From Erythrobacter sp. (lineage in GTDB: Bacteria; Pseudomonadota; Alphaproteobacteria; Sphingomonadales; Sphingomonadaceae): a stretch of 48,450 nt of DNA. The notes under the pieces were generated by a model. That model did no database searches and was not told where the DNA came from. It worked only from the letters and a program-made list of their open reading frames with translations. The stretch lies in the NCBI GenBank assembly GCA_030148605.1, contig JASBTD010000002.1, positions 1-48,450 of the forward strand, in the 5' to 3' direction. The position numbers and the translations under genes were made by a program. Of this stretch, positions 44,809-48,450 are shown in pieces; within the stretch, counting starts at the first letter, position 1; every line of letters begins with the position of its first letter.

Positions 44809-46889
44809 TGGAGCTTCGCCGTGCGCGTTCAGGTCTCAACGCTACGCAACTGAAGCATACGTTTGACAGGCGCAGTTTCGTGGTGGGGACAATGATGGGC
44901 GGGATCGGCGTCTTGCTGGCCGCGCGTATGTCATACCTCTCCATTGCCGAGAACGAGAAATACCAGACGGAAGCGGAAAGCAATCGCGTCAACCTGACAC
45001 TGATACCGCCCAGGCGTGGCTGGATACTGGATCGTAACGGCGCGCCATTGGCTTCCAACCGGGCTGACTTCCGGGTCGATGTTATCCCTGAGCGGATGCG
45101 CAATCCGGAGCAAACGATAGATCAACTCGCTGAGTTGATCGAGCTGGAGCCTGACCGGATCGCGGATATCAAGTCCGAAATCAAACGCTCGCGCGGCTTC
45201 CAGCCCATCGAAGTGGCCAATGGCCTGGATTATGACCAATTTGCCGCCATCAGCGTGCGCTTGCCAGACTTGCCTGGCGTCGTTCCGCAGCGCGGTTTCT
45301 CTCGCTTCTACCCCACCGGCCCCAGCGTGGGACATCTGATCGGCTATGTGGGCGCAGCATCGGCGGAAGAATATGAGCTGGATCGCAATCCCTTGCTGAT
45401 CACGCCGGGCTACAAGATCGGCAAAGACGGGGTCGAAAAACAGTTTGAACAAACCTTGCGCGGTGTGCCAGGAGCACGTCGGGTCGAAGTGACCGCCAGC
45501 GGCAGGATCGTGCGCGATCTGGAGACGCGCGAAGATATTCAGGGCGACGCCGTGCGATTGACGATCGACGGGCCGCTTCAGGACTATGCCGCACGCAGGA
45601 TCGGGCTGGAATCCGGCTCTGTCGTGGTCATGGATTGCCTGACCGGTGACTTGCTGTGCATGGCGTCAATGCCCAGCTTTGATCCCAACAGCTTTTCTGA
45701 CGGGATCGGCAGCATCGAATATGCCATGTTGCGCGATGACGAGCGCGTGCCGCTGCGCAACAAGGTGTTGAAAGGCCTCTATCCGCCCGGATCGACTGTC
45801 AAACCGATGGTGTCGATGGCCTTGCTGAAAGAAGGCATTGACCCGGAAGAGACGGTCTTCTGCGGCGGGGGATTGCGCGTCGGCAACCGCGTGTTCCGTT
45901 GCTGGAACCGGCGCGGGCATGGCCAGGTCAACATGGCCAAGGGCATCTACCAAAGCTGCGACGTTTATTATTACCACATGGCTCAGCGGGTCGGGATGGA
46001 CCCGATCGCGGCGATGAACCGACGCTGCGGTTTGGGGGAAGAATTTCCCCTGCCGGTCACCAGCCAGTTTTACGGAACGGTTCCCGATCCCGAATGGAAA
46101 CTCAACAAGTTCGGGCGCGAGTGGCAGGCATTCGACACCGTCAATGCAACTATCGGGCAAGGCTATATGTTGGCCAATCCGCTGCAATTGGCGGTCAGCG
46201 CTGCACGCTTGGCAACCGGTCGCCATGTCATGCCTCGCCTTACGCTGGACACGCAGCCCAAGGGCTTTGACGAAGTCGACTTTCCGGAAGACCATGTTGC
46301 CTATGTGCGGCAGGCGATGAGTGATGTGGTGAATGGCCCGGGAACGGCGGGTCGCGGCAGGCTGCCCTTCGATGACATATTGATGGCGGGCAAGACCGGA
46401 ACGGCCCAGGTCGTTTCGCTGTCCAAGTCTGATGGTAAGTCCGGCCCGTGGCGCTATCGCGACCATGGCCTGTTCACGTTCTTCGCGCCTTTCGACAATC
46501 CGCGCTATGCAGGTGCCGTGGTGATCGAGCACGGCGGCGGTTCGGGCTCTGCCTATCCCATCGCCCGCGATGTGATGACGTTTCTGTTCGATCCCGCTGA
46601 AGGCATGCAGCGATTGCGCGCGCTCGAAGAGCAATGGGGCGGCAATGCGCAAGAACGGTTGGCCGCCAAATATGCCGCATATGCCGAAGCGCGTGGCGAG
46701 ACTGTGGTCCCCCCTCCACGCCGCGATGAGGAGATATTCGACCAGGTCGAAGCAGAAGCGCGCGATGCCGCCGCACAATCGGAGGAAATTGCCGATGAGG
46801 CAGTCACGCCGCGGCCGGAAGCGGCGCCATCGGGTGCCCCGCGCCCCAACCCCGTCGAACAGATTCTGAGCGGGGGTGAGACAACGTGA
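44808..46889 (+). CDS. mrdA: Penicillin-binding protein 2 (peptidoglycan transpeptidase)
   Basis: Class B penicillin-binding protein that cross-links lateral wall with RodA. The 693 residues show an N-terminal transmembrane helix (about 28-47), the pedestal region with PPRRGWILDRNG, and the transpeptidase domain with active-site PPGSTVKPM (SxxK, Ser near residue 329), YQSCDVYYY (SxD) and AGKTGTAQ (KTG). The C-terminal 90 residues are a charged, alanine-, glutamate- and proline-rich tail of low complexity. The end overlaps rodA by four bases. Confidence 0.95.
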   Translation: MELRRARSGLNATQLKHTFDRRSFVVGTMMGGIGVLLAARMSYLSIAENEKYQTEAESNRVNLTLIPPRRGWILDRNGAPLASNRADFRVDVIPERMRNPEQTIDQLAELIELEPDRIADIKSEIKRSRGFQPIEVANGLDYDQFAAISVRLPDLPGVVPQRGFSRFYPTGPSVGHLIGYVGAASAEEYELDRNPLLITPGYKIGKDGVEKQFEQTLRGVPGARRVEVTASGRIVRDLETREDIQGDAVRLTIDGPLQDYAARRIGLESGSVVVMDCLTGDLLCMASMPSFDPNSFSDGIGSIEYAMLRDDERVPLRNKVLKGLYPPGSTVKPMVSMALLKEGIDPEETVFCGGGLRVGNRVFRCWNRRGHGQVNMAKGIYQSCDVYYYHMAQRVGMDPIAAMNRRCGLGEEFPLPVTSQFYGTVPDPEWKLNKFGREWQAFDTVNATIGQGYMLANPLQLAVSAARLATGRHVMPRLTLDTQPKGFDEVDFPEDHVAYVRQAMSDVVNGPGTAGRGRLPFDDILMAGKTGTAQVVSLSKSDGKSGPWRYRDHGLFTFFAPFDNPRYAGAVVIEHGGGSGSAYPIARDVMTFLFDPAEGMQRLRALEEQWGGNAQERLAAKYAAYAEARGETVVPPPRRDEEIFDQVEAEARDAAAQSEEIADEAVTPRPEAAPSGAPRPNPVEQILSGGETT

Positions 46890-48001
46890 ACGGATTGATC
46901 CCTGAGCCGATTGCACGGCAGCCATGGGCCATGCTGATCCCGCTGTTCCTGCTGGTTGGGTTCGGTGCAGCCGTGCTGTTTTCTGCCGCTGGCGGATCGA
47001 TGGAACCCTTTGCGTCGTCGCATCTCCTGCGCTTTGCAGTGTTCCTGGTGATGGGATCGGTCATCGCATCGCTGCCAATGAACTTCGTCAAGTTCATGAC
47101 CTATCCCGCCTATGTCGCTGTCTTGCTGCTACTGCTGGCCGTTGAACTGGTTGGAGCAATCGGCGGCGGCAGCCAGCGGTGGCTCAACCTGGGGCCGATT
47201 GTGTTGCAACCATCCGAGTTGATGAAGCCGGTGGTCGTTTTGGCGCTGGCGCGATTTTTCGCGACACTGCCTGCCGGCATGGTGGGGCAATGGCAGTCGC
47301 TGGTCTTGCCCGGCGCGCTCATCGCCATGCCAATGGTGCTGGTGCTCGCCCAGCCAGATCTCGGCACTTCGCTGGCGATTGCTTTCGGCGGCGCAGTCGT
47401 GATGCTTCTCGCCGGACTGCCGCTGCGCTGGTTCATGATCGGCGGCGGTGTTGCGGCGATTGCAGCGCCGCTGGCCTATTTCTTCGGTTTGGAGGAATAC
47501 CAGCAGCGCCGCGTTACCACTTTCCTTGATCCCGAAAGCGATCCCTTGGGCGCCGGATATCACATTACCCAATCCAAGATTGCGATCGGTTCCGGCGGCA
47601 TTTCCGGCAAGGGTTTCAACCAGGGTTCGCAAAGCCACCTGCAATATTTGCCAGAGCCACACACAGATTTCGTGTTTGCGACCATGGCCGAGGAATGGGG
47701 GCTGTTGGGCGGCCTGTTCGTGCTGATCATCTTTGCGCTGATCCTGCGCTGGGGCTGGGGCGTGGCCATTGCTGCTCAAGACAGGTTTGCCCGTCTGGCT
47801 GCGGGCGGGCTGGTGGCAACGATTTTCTTCTATATTGCCATCAACCTGATGATGGTGATGGGCCTCGCCCCCGTTGTAGGCATCCCGTTGCCATGGATGA
47901 GCCACGGCGGATCCTCGATGCTGACCAATATGATCTGTATCGGCGGCCTGATGATGGTGAACCGCTGGAATCGCGAAACTCCGCGGCGCGGCCTGACCTG
48001 A
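46886..48001 (+). CDS. rodA: Peptidoglycan glycosyltransferase RodA (SEDS family)
   Basis: SEDS-family glycosyltransferase that polymerises glycan strands with PBP2. The 371 residues have about ten transmembrane segments. Family motifs are QRWLNLGPIVLQPSELMK, LAQPDLGTSLAIA (with the conserved Asp), and the C-terminal GIPLPWMSHGGSSML. It starts at GTG inside the mrdA stop (GTGA). It is the last gene of the operon and is followed by a terminator-like hairpin. Confidence 0.96.
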   Translation: MNGLIPEPIARQPWAMLIPLFLLVGFGAAVLFSAAGGSMEPFASSHLLRFAVFLVMGSVIASLPMNFVKFMTYPAYVAVLLLLLAVELVGAIGGGSQRWLNLGPIVLQPSELMKPVVVLALARFFATLPAGMVGQWQSLVLPGALIAMPMVLVLAQPDLGTSLAIAFGGAVVMLLAGLPLRWFMIGGGVAAIAAPLAYFFGLEEYQQRRVTTFLDPESDPLGAGYHITQSKIAIGSGGISGKGFNQGSQSHLQYLPEPHTDFVFATMAEEWGLLGGLFVLIIFALILRWGWGVAIAAQDRFARLAAGGLVATIFFYIAINLMMVMGLAPVVGIPLPWMSHGGSSMLTNMICIGGLMMVNRWNRETPRRGLT

Positions 48002-48007
48002 TTCAAA

Positions 48008-48033
48008 CTTGTGCCACACAAGGCCTTTTATTT
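48008..48033 (+). terminator. Terminator of the mreB-rodA operon
   Basis: CTTGTG-CCA-CACAAG, a six-pair stem with a three-base loop, followed by GCCTTTTATTT. It lies six bases after the rodA stop. Confidence 0.7.
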
Positions 48034-48103
48034 GGCGCAGGTCCCGCTATATGAGCGCCTCCTCCGATTCGGATATTGCCCCGCGGGCACTGCAAATCGG
48101 TGT

Positions 48104-48179
<76 letters not shown>

Positions 48180-48223
48180 TACCATTCCCACCGCAGCAGA
48201 ACGCTTGATAGCCTTGCACAGTA

Positions 48224-48239
48224 TCACATCGAGATGTGA
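48224..48239. promoter_or_regulatory. Palindrome TCACAT-N4-ATGTGA, first candidate operator
   Basis: TCACATCGAGATGTGA is a perfect 16 bp palindrome, 65 bp upstream of the HTH gene start. Its centre is 52 bp (about five helical turns) from that of a second site with the same half-sites. Probably a regulator-binding site, perhaps of the adjacent HTH gene itself. Confidence 0.65.
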
Positions 48240-48275
48240 ATTGATGCAGTTTTTGGCGTTTGTGATAGCTTGATT

Positions 48276-48291
48276 TCACATCATAATGTGA
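48276..48291. promoter_or_regulatory. Palindrome TCACAT-N4-ATGTGA, second candidate operator
   Basis: TCACATCATAATGTGA ends 12 bp before the start of the HTH gene, where it could block transcription or translation initiation. A lone half-site TGTGAT lies between the two palindromes at 48261-48266. Confidence 0.65.
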
Positions 48292-48303
48292 TACTGGGTG
48301 CGA

Positions 48304-48450
48304 ATGAGCACATCGATTATCACACGCGTTCGCGATCTTGTATCATCCGGCGAACTGACCAAGGCGGGCTTGGCGCGCGCATCTGGCCTTCACGCAAACA
48401 CTCTGCGCGATTGCACGGATAGCGACTGGAATCCCACCGCAGAAACGCTC
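48304..48450 (+). CDS. Helix-turn-helix (XRE-like) DNA-binding protein, N-terminal part
   Basis: The reading frame begins at the ATG at 48304 and runs off the window after 49 codons. LTKAGLARASGLHANTLRD near residues 18-36 reads as a helix-turn-helix, followed by WNPTAETL, a pattern seen in XRE-type domains that choose lysogeny or plasmid control genes as well as general regulators. No clear ribosome-binding site is seen. The two palindromes upstream suggest autoregulation. The rest of the protein, and so its effector domain, lies beyond the window. Confidence 0.7.
   Translation, partial: MSTSIITRVRDLVSSGELTKAGLARASGLHANTLRDCTDSDWNPTAETL

Noticed and set aside
48261..48291. A CRP-type site (TGTGA-N6-TCACA) near the HTH gene
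   Set aside because: The TGTGA and TCACA halves here are ten bases apart, and the palindromes have the opposite half-site orientation.

Overview
The window is an ordinary chromosomal segment of an alphaproteobacterium. Gene content and protein character point to Sphingomonadales, most likely an Erythrobacteraceae-type genome (Erythrobacter, Altererythrobacter and relatives). The pointers are roughly 60% GC, hemW-xerC, rsmI-yraN-gshB, MoxR with a CoxE-like VWA protein, a tyrS neighbourhood with a NamZ-type muramidase, and mreBCD-mrdA-rodA. The taxonomic call is inferred from remembered gene neighbourhoods, not from a search. No prophage, insertion sequence, CRISPR array or integrated plasmid is visible.

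Layout. 1-2.1 kb: hemW and xerC, then a 480 bp spacer packed with palindromic repeat elements. 2.6-5.4 kb (minus): rsmI, yraN, gshB and a glyoxalase-fold gene, divergent from an LpoA-like lipoprotein gene. 6.6-9.8 kb: parE, facing an alpha/beta hydrolase-OsmC fusion. 10.2-15.2 kb: a MoxR ATPase and its CoxE-like VWA partner, separated by an opposite-strand soluble chemoreceptor; then a DUF2314/DUF2185-type gene and a decayed DUF817 membrane-protein gene. 15.2-18.7 kb: NamZ-like muramidase, DOMON-like protein, tyrS, a PilZ protein. 18.7-21.7 kb: MFS transporter, cysK, dienelactone-hydrolase-like gene. 21.7-24.5 kb (minus): hisI, a MerR regulator and an acyl-CoA dehydrogenase, with a LiuR-like operator candidate. 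24.5-29.1 kb: a possibly structured RNA segment, comF, a methyltransferase-like gene and ppdK. 29.2-32.5 kb: glyQS. 32.6-35.6 kb: two TraB/GumN paralogues, ribosomal protein L25, a small lipoprotein. 35.7-40.2 kb: pth, a Tat-signal SDR, ychF, a MaoC hydratase, an OmpA-family protein. 40.3-48.0 kb: mutL, divergent from the rod-shape operon mreB-mreC-mreD-mrdA-rodA. 48.1-48.45 kb: tRNA-Lys(CTT) and the start of an HTH regulator preceded by two palindromes.

Most genes are housekeeping: translation (tyrS, glyQS, rplY, pth, ychF, rsmI, tRNA-Lys), envelope growth and turnover (mre operon, LpoA-like, NamZ, OmpA), DNA maintenance (xerC, parE, mutL), and central metabolism (ppdK, cysK, hisI, gshB, hemW).

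The most unusual signal is a set of short palindromic repeat families that occur in spacers and also, in frame, inside glyS. Three elements of three different families lengthen the glycyl-tRNA synthetase beta subunit, and a fourth fills the glyQ-glyS gap. This resembles the protein-invading palindromic elements described in Rickettsia. Other items worth checking are a three-copy repeat that includes the 3' end of xerC, an internal deletion in the DUF817 gene, paired TCACAT-N4-ATGTGA palindromes, and a nested set of complementary segments upstream of hisI.
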